Positions 43,027 through 53,088 are shown, counted from the first letter of the stretch. The stretch: DNA of 64,000 bases from Paenibacillaceae bacterium (GCA_015057705.1 SVDU01000008.1:95574-159573); one strand, 5' to 3'. The notes: a model not told the origin generated them from the letters alone. A program made the numbers and translations.

Positions 43027-43719
43027 ATGTATCAATTGGAACAGATGGTGATTGGCTGGGTGGAACGTTATGATCTGGTCTATCAGACCAGTTTGCTTTT
43101 ACGAATCGTCGTGGCCGGTTTTTCAGGATATTTAATCGGATACGAAAGAAAAAACCGGAATAAAGGGGCTGGAATGAGAACCCATGCCATTGTGGCAATG
43201 GGAGCCGCACTTATGATGGTCGTATCCAAGTACGGCTTTCAGGATATTCCCAAGTTTGATGCCTCCAGAATCGCCGCCCAGATTGTATCGGGAATTGGTT
43301 TCCTGGGAGCGGGCGTTATTTTTGTAAAGAATAATTCAGTCAGCGGTCTGACTACGGCTGCCGGAATCTGGGCAACTGCAGGAGTGGGAATGGCGGTAGG
43401 AGCAGGTGCATATTATCTGGGTTGTGGTTCTGCATTTCTTTTGATTATGATACAGGTTCTGCTCCACGATGTCCCCTTTTTGTCCAAAGAACCTTACCGG
43501 TGTATGCTGAAAATCAACACATCCCATTATGACGCCGTTATTACAGAGTTGTTTCATAAGCTCAATGAGGATAAGGTTAAAGTGCTGAATGTAAAGATCG
43601 GGAAATCCAAGGACGGAACCAAGATCGAACTTGATCTGCTTTATCCTGCCGGCTATGAAAAAAATGATCTGGTTATCCGTCTGTCCAATGATAAACGGAT
43701 TGATTCAGTTAACGGTTAG
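43027..43719 (+). CDS. MgtC/SapB-family membrane protein
   Basis: 230 residues. N-terminal half has about four hydrophobic segments with the family motifs GYLIGYERK, RTHAIVAMGAALMMV, GIGFLGAGVI and GLTTAAGIWATAGVGMAVG; the C-terminal ~80 residues form a soluble ACT-like domain. Family members aid survival at low magnesium or affect membrane ATPases. GAGGAG precedes the ATG. It stands alone; the preceding ~195 bases after the terminator show no other feature. Confidence 0.88.
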   Translation: MYQLEQMVIGWVERYDLVYQTSLLLRIVVAGFSGYLIGYERKNRNKGAGMRTHAIVAMGAALMMVVSKYGFQDIPKFDASRIAAQIVSGIGFLGAGVIFVKNNSVSGLTTAAGIWATAGVGMAVGAGAYYLGCGSAFLLIMIQVLLHDVPFLSKEPYRCMLKINTSHYDAVITELFHKLNEDKVKVLNVKIGKSKDGTKIELDLLYPAGYEKNDLVIRLSNDKRIDSVNG

Positions 43720-43840
43720 AATGAGAAAAACAAAAATTGCAATAATTATTGAAAGAATAACAAAAATTATGTAGAAGCTTTGCGGGTAAAAGGGATATAC
43801 TCTTCGGGTAAGAATATGAAAAAAGTAAAGTGGGAATTTT

Positions 43841-44566
43841 ATGATAAAACATCTTGCTGCAGATTTGCACACTCATACAGACATAAGCAGGCATGCTTAC
43901 AGTACCGTTTATGAAATCATAACGGCAGCAAAGGATTCCGGTTTAATGGCTGTGGGAATCAGCAACCATTGTTCGGCTCACCCGGATGGGGCGCCTGAAG
44001 GTCATTTTCGAAATCTCAGGGTAATACCGGAGTGGGTGGACGGTATCCGTGTATATCGTGGGGCTGAACTGAATTTTACTAACTTTGAAGGTGAAATTGA
44101 TTTAAACCCTGATACCATAATAAACCGTCTGGACTTTACCATAGCCTCTTTTCATGATGATGTGATACCACCGGGAAGCGTAGAGGATCATACAAGAGCG
44201 TATCTTCATGCAGCAGAAAATCCGCTGGTGGATATTATTGGTCACAGCGGGACTGCCTGTTACGAATATGATTATGAACAGGTGATACCGGAGTTTGGAA
44301 AGAATGGCAAGGTGGTGGAGATTAATGAAGGAACCTTTCATGTCAGGAAAAGTTCTGCAGATAATTGCAGGACCATTGCCAGATTATGTATGAAATACAG
44401 CGTTCCCGTGATAGTCAGCTCTGATGCACATTTTTGCCGCAGTGTGGGAGTGTTTGAAGAAGCGCTATCCTTGTTAAACAGCCTGGACTTTCCGGAAGAA
44501 CTGGTGGTAAATGCAGACATGAAGCAGTTAGAGTCCTGGTTTCTTCATAAACGGAGAGTGCAGTAG
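43841..44566 (+). CDS. PHP-domain phosphoesterase
   Basis: 241 residues. The PHP metal-binding motifs are present: DLHTHTDISRHA, ISNHCSAH, GAELNF, GHSG and SSDAHFCRSVG. Members of this YcdX-like group are phosphatases or phosphoesterases with a trinuclear metal centre. It precedes the ROK kinase and the 45601 gene with small gaps, so it may belong to the same sugar unit. Substrate unknown. Confidence 0.85.
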   Translation: MIKHLAADLHTHTDISRHAYSTVYEIITAAKDSGLMAVGISNHCSAHPDGAPEGHFRNLRVIPEWVDGIRVYRGAELNFTNFEGEIDLNPDTIINRLDFTIASFHDDVIPPGSVEDHTRAYLHAAENPLVDIIGHSGTACYEYDYEQVIPEFGKNGKVVEINEGTFHVRKSSADNCRTIARLCMKYSVPVIVSSDAHFCRSVGVFEEALSLLNSLDFPEELVVNADMKQLESWFLHKRRVQ

Positions 44567-44629
44567 AGAAGAGAATGCCGGGGCGTTGTTGCGCTCCGGC
44601 AGTTGTGCGCGGAAGGGAGCGGATAGAAA

Positions 44630-45580
44630 ATGAAGTATTATATCGGAATAGATTTAGGCGGAACCAATATAGCCGCAGGTCTGGTAGGAGAAGACGGAAC
44701 TCTTTTTACCCGCCTGTCTGTACCAACCAAAAGCGGAAGAAGTGCAGGGGAAATTGTTCAGGATATGGCGGAGCTGGCTAAGAAGGCGGCAGAGGAAGGA
44801 AATATTGCCTGGGAAGAGATTGAAGCGGTAGGACTTGGAGTGCCGGGGACGGCCAACAAGGAGACCGGCATGGTGGAATACGCCAATAATCTGGGATTTT
44901 ATGATGAGCCGGTGGTTTCCATGATGGAGAAGGCACTTCCTGGTAAAAAAATTCGTTTTGATAACGATGCCAATGCGGCTGCCTGGGGAGAATATATAGC
45001 AGGAAGCGGAAAAGGTGTGAGTTCCATGCTGGCGGTTACTCTGGGAACCGGTGTAGGCGGTGGAATCATACTTGACGGAAAACTTTTTGAGGGTATTAAT
45101 TATGCAGCAGGAGAATTTGGGCATTTCACCATAGATCGGAACGGAATTCCCTGTAATTGCGGAAGAAAAGGATGTTTTGAGGCTTATGCGTCCGCAACTG
45201 CCCTGATCTCACAGACAAAAGAGGCAATGCTTGAAAATCCACAATCCATCCTCTGGGAACTTTGCGGCGGAGGGATTGAGCTTGTGGAAGGCAAGACACT
45301 TTTTGACGGTGTCAGAAGACAGGATGAAACGGCGCTTAAGGTTTTTGACCGGTACATTGAATATCTGGCAGCGGGTCTGCTGGATTTAATCAATATATTC
45401 CAGCCGGAGTTAATCTGCATCGGCGGAGGCATCAGCAAAGCCGGGGATTTGCTGTTAGAACCATTGAAAAAGGTGATTGATCAGGGCGACTATGCAAGAA
45501 CCTCTAAACGCAGGACAAGTATCGTTCCGGCTGTGTTGGACAATGATGCAGGGCTTATAGGAGCTGCTTTATTAGACTAG
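44630..45580 (+). CDS. ROK-family sugar kinase (glucokinase-like)
   Basis: 316 residues. ATP-binding start GIDLGGTNIAAGLV, catalytic FDNDANAAAWGE, LGTGVGGGIIL, and the zinc-binding CNCGRKGCFEAYAS of ROK proteins. Phosphorylates glucose or a related hexose with ATP. GGAAGGGAG precedes the ATG. It is 20 bases before the unrecognised 45601 gene, so the two are likely co-transcribed and the kinase may act on the sugar released there. Confidence 0.9.
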   Translation: MKYYIGIDLGGTNIAAGLVGEDGTLFTRLSVPTKSGRSAGEIVQDMAELAKKAAEEGNIAWEEIEAVGLGVPGTANKETGMVEYANNLGFYDEPVVSMMEKALPGKKIRFDNDANAAAWGEYIAGSGKGVSSMLAVTLGTGVGGGIILDGKLFEGINYAAGEFGHFTIDRNGIPCNCGRKGCFEAYASATALISQTKEAMLENPQSILWELCGGGIELVEGKTLFDGVRRQDETALKVFDRYIEYLAAGLLDLINIFQPELICIGGGISKAGDLLLEPLKKVIDQGDYARTSKRRTSIVPAVLDNDAGLIGAALLD

Positions 45581-45600
45581 AAGAAAAGAGGACAATAATT

Positions 45601-47241
45601 ATGAAACGATATATGGGACATCTGATACGTTCCGCAGAGAAGCGGGTGGATCATTTTTTAAGCACTCAGGTCACCAATGAGAAGGACCCTTTCTATGGCG
45701 GAATGAAACGCGCCATTTTAGAGGTAAAGCCAACCATCTATGTGATGGCAGATGCAGCTTCGGTTTATTTAAATTCTGAGAGCAGATATTATAAGGATGC
45801 TGCTCTTCTTCGTGCCATGGAGGCAGCCGTAACCTTTATTGCAAACTGCCAGAGAGAAGATGGAAGCTTTGATTATCCATCCTGCAATTTTAAATCTGCG
45901 CCAGACACCTCTTTTTGCTTTAAACGTCTTATCGCAACTTACCGTCTGTTTTTAAAATATGCCGGAGAAGGCGAACTGGACAAATTAAAAGATGGTTACC
46001 GCTTTATACTGGAAGAATCCTTAAACGCTCTTTTAACTGGTGGCTTTCACACTCCAAACCACCGCTGGGGCATTACCGCAGCTCTGATGCAGGGGGCTAA
46101 TCTTGTAAAAGAAGACAATCCTGAATTTGCGGCTCAGCTTCTTGCCCGGGCCGACCAGTATCTGGCAGAAGGAATTGACGGTAACGAGGAAGGGGAATAC
46201 GCAGAACGTTCCACTGGCAATTACAATGCAGTGGTTAACAATGCCATGATGGCAATGTATGAAGAAACCGACGATGAAAATTACCTTGGTTATGTAGAGC
46301 GAAACTTAAAAATGATGCTCTTTTATATTGACCCTGACGATACCATTTTCACACAGAATTCAACAAGGCAGGATCAGGGCAAAGCCGATTATCCGGACAA
46401 GTATTTCTACCAGTATTTATATATGGCTGCAAAAACGGGAGAAGAAATCTTTGACCGGGCCGCTCATAAAATCATCAAAGACAATATGGAGCGGGGTGAT
46501 ATGGCTCCGGAATGCCTGCATATAATTATGCTTCATGATTTTATGGAACAGTATGAGTTTAAGGGCTACGGCTTTCTGGATACCTACCACAAGCATTTTC
46601 ATGAAGCAGGCGTAATCAGAGGAAAGACTTCCAATTACGGCTACAGTATTCTCAAGGGAAAAAGTGCATTTTTGTTCTTGAAATTTAAAGAAACTCTGGT
46701 ATATTTAAAAATAGGCGAAAGCTACTGTGATATACGTAATTTCGTTCCCCAGACCATTGAAGAAAAAGACGGGGTCTGTGTTCTGACCTCTGTAGCCAAA
46801 GGCTGGTATTATCTTCCATTTAAAGACAAGCAGGATACAGCTGACTGGTGGAAGATGGATCATAAGAAACGTGAGATATTAAACAGCAGTGAAATTTATA
46901 TGACAGTTACACTGAAAGAATTAGCTGACGGTATGGAAGTGACTGTTAAGGCAGAAGGACTTGATAAAGCTCCTCTTCGTGTGGAAATTTGTATTCCGGC
47001 AGGCAGTGTTCTGGAAAACGAGCACTTCCACATGAGAGCAGAAAAGGCAGGAGAGATGGTTCTCAGGGACGGATTCGTCAATCTGATTCACGAAGATCAG
47101 AAGCTTCTCATCGGACCGGGTTACGGAACACATGAGTTCGGCGGTCATTACTCAGGGGAGGAAATCAACACCACTGGCTTTACTCTCTATTTAAATGACT
47201 ATACTCCTTATGAAAGAACGTTTTCCATTCGAAATATATAA
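45601..47241 (+). CDS. Unrecognised protein, possible alpha-toroid carbohydrate enzyme
   Basis: 546 residues; I do not recognise the family. The first ~330 residues are rich in paired helices with Trp/Tyr/Asn-rich turns (CQREDGSFDYPSC, GGFHTPNHRWGITAAL, RSTGNYNAVVNNAMMAMYE, TQNSTRQDQGKADYP), recalling (alpha/alpha)6 toroids of glycan lyases and hydrolases; the last ~200 look beta-rich (GVCVLTSVAKGWYYLPF, HFHMRAEKAGEMVLRDG), like the sandwich behind a lyase toroid. No signal peptide, so cytoplasmic. Placed between a ROK kinase and an Opp-like importer, it may open imported oligosaccharides. No catalytic residue is assigned. Confidence 0.55.
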   Translation: MKRYMGHLIRSAEKRVDHFLSTQVTNEKDPFYGGMKRAILEVKPTIYVMADAASVYLNSESRYYKDAALLRAMEAAVTFIANCQREDGSFDYPSCNFKSAPDTSFCFKRLIATYRLFLKYAGEGELDKLKDGYRFILEESLNALLTGGFHTPNHRWGITAALMQGANLVKEDNPEFAAQLLARADQYLAEGIDGNEEGEYAERSTGNYNAVVNNAMMAMYEETDDENYLGYVERNLKMMLFYIDPDDTIFTQNSTRQDQGKADYPDKYFYQYLYMAAKTGEEIFDRAAHKIIKDNMERGDMAPECLHIIMLHDFMEQYEFKGYGFLDTYHKHFHEAGVIRGKTSNYGYSILKGKSAFLFLKFKETLVYLKIGESYCDIRNFVPQTIEEKDGVCVLTSVAKGWYYLPFKDKQDTADWWKMDHKKREILNSSEIYMTVTLKELADGMEVTVKAEGLDKAPLRVEICIPAGSVLENEHFHMRAEKAGEMVLRDGFVNLIHEDQKLLIGPGYGTHEFGGHYSGEEINTTGFTLYLNDYTPYERTFSIRNI

Positions 47242-47297
47242 AAAAAGCAGAGTCATATTTGCAAGATTGTTCATAATAAATATATCATATGCCAAAA

Positions 47298-47330
47298 GAG
47301 GCAGTTGTCCGGCTTGACAACTGCCTTTTT
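47298..47330 (+). terminator. Terminator before the Opp-type operon
   Basis: AGGCAGTTGTC (47299-47309) with GACAACTGCCT (47316-47326), then T. Confidence 0.9.
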
Positions 47331-47404
47331 TACTACTTGGCTTATGGTGAAACTACTATAAACATATAAAAACTATAGAAAAATAGGATTTATGTCGAAA
47401 TATG

Positions 47405-47434
47405 TTGATAAAAGTAGGTAGTTCGTTATATAAT
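47405..47434 (+). promoter_or_regulatory. Promoter of the Opp-type operon
   Basis: TTGATA (47405-47410), 18-bp spacer, TATAAT (47429-47434). Confidence 0.7.
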
Positions 47435-47499
47435 GATTTTAACTTTTTCTGATTAATGGCAGATGAGTTTTAAGGGACAGTATATGAAAGGAGAAAATT

Positions 47500-49134
47500 A
47501 TGAAAAAGAATTTTATGAAACGTGCGGGCATTCTTTTGGCAGCTGTTATGGTGCTTGGAGGACTTACCGCGTGCGGAGGCAAAGATCCGGCAGCAGAAGG
47601 AACAACAGCAGTATCCGGCAGCTCAGCAGGGGCTGGTGAGACGACAGCAGAGGCGGCTAAACCGTCTGAAGGAGGAGAGAGTACATTTACCTATGCCATT
47701 GCAGGTGATCCGGGTGCCAATGTAAATGTAATTACAACCAGTGACCGTTTTGGTCTTATGACTCTCAAGATGATTTATTCCCCGTTATATATGTATAATG
47801 CGGACGGAATTAACTATTTCCTTGCAAAGAGCATTGATACCTCCGATGATAATTTAACTTATACCATGCATTTACGCGACGATGTAAAGTGGTCAGACGG
47901 AGAGAAATTTACCGCTGATGACGTTGTCTTCACATTCGAGGCGATGGAGAAGGAAGAGAACGCAGGCTGGGCTTATTCCCAGTTAGTTTATAAGGAAGGT
48001 GCGGTAAAGATCGAGAAGGTTGATGATTATACTGTTAAATTAACCATGCCTTTTGTAAATTCCGCAGCAGTTGAGATGTTCTCCCAGATTTTCATCATGC
48101 CTAAGCATGTTTATGAGAATGTAACTAATTTTGAAAATAATGATGTTAATACAAAACCAGTGGGAACCGGTCCTTATGTAATGTCTGAATACTCAGCAGG
48201 TTCCTATGTGAAGTTCACAAAGAATGAGAACTATTTCCTGGGAGCACCTTCTATTGATAATATCGTATACCGTATTATTGAAAATGAGAATACAGCCATG
48301 ACAGCAATCCAGAGCGGCGAAGTAGATGCATGGATTGGAACACCGGCTCAGGTTGCTCAGATGAATCTGGATTCTGCTAACTTAACTGTTTATCCTTATC
48401 AGGAAGGCCGTGTGGGATATATGATGATCAATGCAGCCCGGGTTCAGAATGAGGATTTAAGAAAAGCAATTCTGTATGCTCTTGATAAGAAGGCAATTGC
48501 AGATGCAGCCCTCTTAAGCTCCGATTATTACGATCTGCCATGGAGTTTCATGCCACCTAACAGCAAGTTCTTTACAGAAGATGTGGAGAAATATGAGCAG
48601 AACCTTGATAAATCCAAAGAATATCTTGCAGCTTCCGGCGTACAGAAACCTGAACTGAACCTTGCATACAGCGGTTCAGACAGCTTACAGTCTACTTCAG
48701 CGTTACTGGTACAGGAACAGCTTGAGAAAGCTGGATTTAAAGTGACTCTTTCTGGTATTGATTCCAAGGCGCTCAGCCAGCAGATGAAGGATAAGAACAA
48801 TACCTATGATATGTACTTTGGTGGTTATATTATGGGAATTGACCCTGACACCTTCTCCAGCTTATTTGAAACAGGCGCTGCATACAATTATATGTATTAT
48901 GATCAGCCTGAAATCAATGAACTGTTTGCACAGGGACGTAAAGAAACAGACGAGACAAAACGGAAAGAAATCTACACCAATATTCAGAAGAAGATTCAGG
49001 ATACAGCATGCTTCTATCCGTTATATTCCAACAAACGCCTTTTAGTTGTTTCTAAAAATGTATCAGGTATTGATGCCGCAAAGCTGGTTCCTGTTTATAC
49101 CTTTGAGGATACCTCCAAGTTACAGAAAAAGTAA
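47500..49134 (+). CDS. Family-5 (Opp/Dpp-type) substrate-binding lipoprotein
   Basis: 544 residues. Lipobox GLTACGGK, Ala/Glu-rich linker, then the family-5 fold with YTMHLRDDVKWSDGEKFTAD and VRNEDLRKAI-like segment (RVQNEDLRKAILYALDKKAI). AAAGGAG precedes ATG. Binds peptide, nickel or, in several gut bacteria, oligosaccharides. Feeds the permeases and two ATPases that follow. A hairpin separates it from them, allowing higher binding-protein level. Confidence 0.92.
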   Translation: MKKNFMKRAGILLAAVMVLGGLTACGGKDPAAEGTTAVSGSSAGAGETTAEAAKPSEGGESTFTYAIAGDPGANVNVITTSDRFGLMTLKMIYSPLYMYNADGINYFLAKSIDTSDDNLTYTMHLRDDVKWSDGEKFTADDVVFTFEAMEKEENAGWAYSQLVYKEGAVKIEKVDDYTVKLTMPFVNSAAVEMFSQIFIMPKHVYENVTNFENNDVNTKPVGTGPYVMSEYSAGSYVKFTKNENYFLGAPSIDNIVYRIIENENTAMTAIQSGEVDAWIGTPAQVAQMNLDSANLTVYPYQEGRVGYMMINAARVQNEDLRKAILYALDKKAIADAALLSSDYYDLPWSFMPPNSKFFTEDVEKYEQNLDKSKEYLAASGVQKPELNLAYSGSDSLQSTSALLVQEQLEKAGFKVTLSGIDSKALSQQMKDKNNTYDMYFGGYIMGIDPDTFSSLFETGAAYNYMYYDQPEINELFAQGRKETDETKRKEIYTNIQKKIQDTACFYPLYSNKRLLVVSKNVSGIDAAKLVPVYTFEDTSKLQKK

Positions 49135-49160
49135 TTGCAACTGCAAAAAAGAGAGAGAAT

Positions 49161-49203
49161 GGTGTTTCGCTGCCTTAGCTGCAGCAGACACCTCTTTCTT
49201 TAT
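49161..49203 (+). terminator. Intercistronic hairpin after binding protein
   Basis: GGTGTTTCGCTGC pairs with GCAGCAGACACC with one bulge around a short loop, followed by CTCTTTCTTT. Partial terminator or stability element. Confidence 0.6.
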
Positions 49204-49217
49204 TAAGGAGAAATGAT

Positions 49218-50171
49218 ATGGCCAGATATATATTGAAACGAATATTAACAGCCATCCCTATGGTCCTTCTCATAACGGTTCTATGCTTTGCGCTGATGCA
49301 TTTTGCGCCCTATGATGCCATTGACGCCATGACAACCCCTAAGATGTCACAGGAGACAATTAATTTAATCAAAGCAAAATACGGTTATGACCAGCCGGTG
49401 TATGTTCAGTATGTCCGCTGGCTTGACGGGATTATGAACGGTAATTTCGGATATTCCATCGTGACAAAACAAAGTATTGCGGCAGATCTTGCGGTAAGAC
49501 TTCCCAATACGGTAAAACTGGTACTTCCGGCTTTTATAACCGCTTATATCCTGGCGGTTGTTCTGGGTCTGATTGCTGGTGCCAATAAAAATAAAAAAGC
49601 GGATAAGATCATAGATGCGGTTTCTTCCGTGGGAATTGCAGTTCCTTCCTTCTGGTTTGCCATGCTTCTCATTTTTGCTCTGGGTTATAAACTTAAACTT
49701 CTGCCCATTGTAGGAATGCACGCAGTAGGAAAGGAATCTTCCATAGCTGATTTTTTAAAGCACTTTATTATGCCGTTTCTTACACTTACGGTTTCTTTTA
49801 TGCCTGCAAACATAAAGTTCGTCCGATCCTCCACCCTGACCCAGTTTTCTGAGGACTATGTTCTGGTGCAGCGGGCATTTGGCGCAACAAAAAGTGAGAT
49901 CATGTTTAAGCATGTATGTAAAAATGTGCTTCTGCCTGTAATCACCCGTCTTGGTATGGCACTGCCTCTTCTGGTGACAGGAGCCATCATCACGGAATCG
50001 GTGTTCAGCTGGCCGGGAGTAGGACCTTATTTCATCAAAGCAATTCAGGGAATGGATTACCCAATTGTTATGATCATTCTGGTGCTGTCCTCCACTCTGG
50101 TTATTCTGGGAAACCTGCTGTCGGATATTTTGTACTGTCTGATCGATCCGCGGATTAAGGAAATGGGGTGA
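49218..50171 (+). CDS. Opp/Dpp-type ABC permease (OppB-like)
   Basis: 317 residues, about six membrane segments; the family start RYILKRILTAIPMVLLITVL and the loop FGATKSEIMFKHVCKNVLLP are clear. Forms the channel with the next permease. AAGGAG precedes the ATG. Confidence 0.92.
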   Translation: MARYILKRILTAIPMVLLITVLCFALMHFAPYDAIDAMTTPKMSQETINLIKAKYGYDQPVYVQYVRWLDGIMNGNFGYSIVTKQSIAADLAVRLPNTVKLVLPAFITAYILAVVLGLIAGANKNKKADKIIDAVSSVGIAVPSFWFAMLLIFALGYKLKLLPIVGMHAVGKESSIADFLKHFIMPFLTLTVSFMPANIKFVRSSTLTQFSEDYVLVQRAFGATKSEIMFKHVCKNVLLPVITRLGMALPLLVTGAIITESVFSWPGVGPYFIKAIQGMDYPIVMIILVLSSTLVILGNLLSDILYCLIDPRIKEMG

Positions 50172-50177
50172 CGGGAC

Positions 50178-51056
50178 ATGATAAAAGAAAAAAGAAATAA
50201 AGATAAATCAATACGGATTGACAGTGTTAAGCTGGCCTTAAAGCATGATAAAGCGGCAGTTATTTCCCTGATCCTTTTAGGTATCATTATTCTGTTTGCA
50301 CTTCTGGCGCCGTTTCTTCCCATGGAGCCGAATGCAACGGATATTGCCAACAGACTGAAAGAACCGTCTCTTACCCATTGGTTTGGTACGGATGAAGTGG
50401 GAAGAGATTATTTTGCAAGAGTGATCTATGGCGGCAGGGTTTCCCTGATCGTAGCGTTTTTAGCCATGCTCACAAGTTTAACCATTGGTGTGGCTGCAGG
50501 AACCATTGCAGGTCTAACTGGCGGTATCGTGGATATGATACTGATGAGAATCGTGGATATCCTTCATTCCATTCCATGGATGGTACTGGTTACCGTTGTC
50601 AGCATTTTCTTAAAGCCGGGAATTCAGTCTATTATACTGGTTATTGGTCTTTTTACATGGATGGAGATTGCGCGGCTTGTGCGGGCCGAGACGCTGTCTT
50701 TAAAAGAACGGGAGTTTATTCTTTATGCTGGTTTTTCCGGAGTCAGTAAATGGAAAATAATTATCAGTCATATTATACCATCTGTTTTCCCGACTATTAT
50801 TGTGGCAGCTACCACCAGCATGGCCAATGCTATTATGACGGAATCTTCCTTAAGCTTTCTTGGAGTTGGTATTCAGCAGCCCATGTCTTCCTGGGGAAGC
50901 CTTCTGCAAAATGCCCAGGGAACCATGCAGAACAGTTTTCATATGGCCTTGATTCCCGGTCTTTTAATTATTATTACGATTTTTGCTTTTAATAAGCTGG
51001 GTAATCTGCTCCGTGTCTATGTAGAACCAAAGGTAATGAGCGGTGAGAAAGAGTAA
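50178..51056 (+). CDS. Opp/Dpp-type ABC permease (OppC-like)
   Basis: 292 residues: soluble N-terminal tail, then membrane segments, with GTDEVGRDYFARVIYGGRVS and YAGFSGVSKWKIIISHIIPS loops of the family. Six bases after the previous stop. Confidence 0.92.
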   Translation: MIKEKRNKDKSIRIDSVKLALKHDKAAVISLILLGIIILFALLAPFLPMEPNATDIANRLKEPSLTHWFGTDEVGRDYFARVIYGGRVSLIVAFLAMLTSLTIGVAAGTIAGLTGGIVDMILMRIVDILHSIPWMVLVTVVSIFLKPGIQSIILVIGLFTWMEIARLVRAETLSLKEREFILYAGFSGVSKWKIIISHIIPSVFPTIIVAATTSMANAIMTESSLSFLGVGIQQPMSSWGSLLQNAQGTMQNSFHMALIPGLLIIITIFAFNKLGNLLRVYVEPKVMSGEKE

Positions 51057-51071
51057 AGGAGGGACGAAGAA

Positions 51072-52100
51072 TTGGAAGAGACATTAAAAAAGAAAGAAAA
51101 AATACTGTCTGCTGCAGACATTCGGACCACCTTCCATACTCATGGCAGGACCGTGCAGGCAGTGCGTGGAGTCAGTCTGTATGTGGAATCCGGTGAGATT
51201 CTGGCAGTGGTTGGAGAATCAGGAAGCGGAAAAAGTGTACTTATGAAATCGGTTATGGGACTGATGCCTGATAATGCAGAGGTGAAGGCTGATGAGCTTA
51301 CGTTTGCAGGACAGGATATGCTGGCTATGGATCCGGAGCAGTTAAGAAAGATGCGGGGAAAAGAAATGGCCATGATTTTCCAGGATCCCATGACTGCCTT
51401 AAATCCTTTAAAGACCATCGGCTCTCACTTAATGGAGGTATTAAAACGCCACCGTGGGATGGATAAAGAAGCGGCAAGAAAAGAAGCGGTTGCAGTATTA
51501 AACCAGGTGGGGATTCCCTCACCGGAGAAGAGGTTGGGACAGTACCCACACGAATTTTCCGGAGGAATGAGACAGAGGGTTTTAATTGCCATGGCTCTTT
51601 GCTGCAGACCAAAGCTTTTAATTGCCGATGAACCTACCACTGCTCTTGACGTGACAATTCAGGCTCAGATCCTGGATCTGCTTAAGAGTCTTCAGGAAGA
51701 AACCGGTATGAGCATTATTCTCATCACCCATGACTTAGGGGTGGTAGCCAGTTTAAGCCATAGAATTGCTGTTATGTACGGCGGACTTTTAATGGAGGAG
51801 GGAACCACAGAGGAGATCTTCTATTCCCCTAAGCATCCTTATACCAGGGCGCTTCTTCATGCAGTACCAAAACCCCGTTCAGGAGGGAAAGAACGTCTGG
51901 AGCCCATTCCCGGAATGGCACCATCACTGATTAATCCGCCCTCCGGCTGTCCTTTTGCGGAACGTTGCAAATTCGCCTGTGAAGACTGCAGGAAAGAAAT
52001 TCCCCAGTACCGCACTTACAGCGAAACCCAGAGAGCCTTGTGCATCTATTCCGGGGAAGAGCTGGATCATAAGGAAGGGGAGGTGAAATCCCATGGATAA
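51072..52100 (+). CDS. Opp/Dpp-type ABC ATPase (OppD-like), TTG start
   Basis: 342 residues. The start is TTG at 51072 with GGAGGGA just upstream; no in-frame ATG precedes the Walker region. Walker A VGESGSGKSVLMKS, signature FSGGMRQRVLIAMAL, Walker B LLIADEPTTALD, switch His in ILITHDLGV, and a C-terminal Cys cluster (CPFAERCKFACEDC) like those that hold a [4Fe-4S] site in DppD/OppD proteins. Powers transport through 49218/50178. Confidence 0.93.
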   Translation: MEETLKKKEKILSAADIRTTFHTHGRTVQAVRGVSLYVESGEILAVVGESGSGKSVLMKSVMGLMPDNAEVKADELTFAGQDMLAMDPEQLRKMRGKEMAMIFQDPMTALNPLKTIGSHLMEVLKRHRGMDKEAARKEAVAVLNQVGIPSPEKRLGQYPHEFSGGMRQRVLIAMALCCRPKLLIADEPTTALDVTIQAQILDLLKSLQEETGMSIILITHDLGVVASLSHRIAVMYGGLLMEEGTTEEIFYSPKHPYTRALLHAVPKPRSGGKERLEPIPGMAPSLINPPSGCPFAERCKFACEDCRKEIPQYRTYSETQRALCIYSGEELDHKEGEVKSHG

Positions 52101-53088
52101 TAAAAATAATGAAATACTTCTGGAAGCCAGAGATCTTTGTAAGTATTTTCCAGCCAGAGATTTCTTTGGAAGGAAAAAAGCGGAGGTAAAGGCAGTTGAT
52201 CATATTAATCTGGCAATCCGAAAAGGAGAGACCTTTGGTCTGGTAGGAGAATCCGGGTGCGGAAAGTCCACCCTTGGCCGTACTTTAATCCGTATGTATG
52301 ATCCCACATCCGGTTCTATTTTGTTTAAAGATCAAAATATCACCGGCTTAAAGGGGAGGCAGCTTCTTCCTGTTCACAAACAGATGCAGATTATTTTTCA
52401 GGATCCCTATTCTTCCTTAGATCCCCACCACAATGTGCGGGAGATATTAAAAGAGTCCCTGACAGCAGTTTCCGGCTTATCCGCAGATGAAATGGAAGGC
52501 AGAATGGAAGAGATCTTAAAAAAGGTTGGATTGAAACCGGATGATATGTATAAATATGCATATGAATTTTCCGGCGGACAGCGTCAGAGAATCGGGATTG
52601 CAAGGGCTTTACTGGTAGAACCGGAGTTTCTTCTGTGTGATGAGCCCATCTCCGCCCTTGACGTATCCATACAGGCCCAGGTGGTTAATCTTTTGGAGGA
52701 TTTACAAAAGGAGATGGGGCTTACCTATCTGTTTGTTGCCCACGATTTATCCATGGTCCGTCACATTTCTACCAGGATCGGTGTCATGTATTTAGGAAGG
52801 CTGGTGGAGATTGCAGACAGTGATGAGCTTTATGAAAATCCCCTTCACCCATATACAAAAGCGTTGCTTTCTGCCATTCCGCTGGCAGATCCAAAGCTGG
52901 CAGCCCAGTCAAAACGGGTGATGCTAAGCGGTGAACTTCCCAGTCCTATGAATGTTCCAACCGGATGTCATTTCCATACCAGATGTATGTATGCCAGGGA
53001 AGACTGTAAAAACCACATTCCGGAAATGGTGGAATTTTCTCCCGGCCATTTTGTATCCTGCCCCTTTGCAGGGGAAAATAATTCTTGA
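52093..53088 (+). CDS. Opp/Dpp-type ABC ATPase (OppF-like)
   Basis: 331 residues; ATG overlaps the OppD stop by eight bases, so translation is coupled. Walker A LVGESGCGKSTLGRTL, signature EFSGGQRQRIGIARALL, Walker B LLCDEPISALD, and a C-terminal Cys-containing tail (CHFHTRCMYAREDC). Second ATPase of the importer. Confidence 0.93.
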   Translation: MDNKNNEILLEARDLCKYFPARDFFGRKKAEVKAVDHINLAIRKGETFGLVGESGCGKSTLGRTLIRMYDPTSGSILFKDQNITGLKGRQLLPVHKQMQIIFQDPYSSLDPHHNVREILKESLTAVSGLSADEMEGRMEEILKKVGLKPDDMYKYAYEFSGGQRQRIGIARALLVEPEFLLCDEPISALDVSIQAQVVNLLEDLQKEMGLTYLFVAHDLSMVRHISTRIGVMYLGRLVEIADSDELYENPLHPYTKALLSAIPLADPKLAAQSKRVMLSGELPSPMNVPTGCHFHTRCMYAREDCKNHIPEMVEFSPGHFVSCPFAGENNS

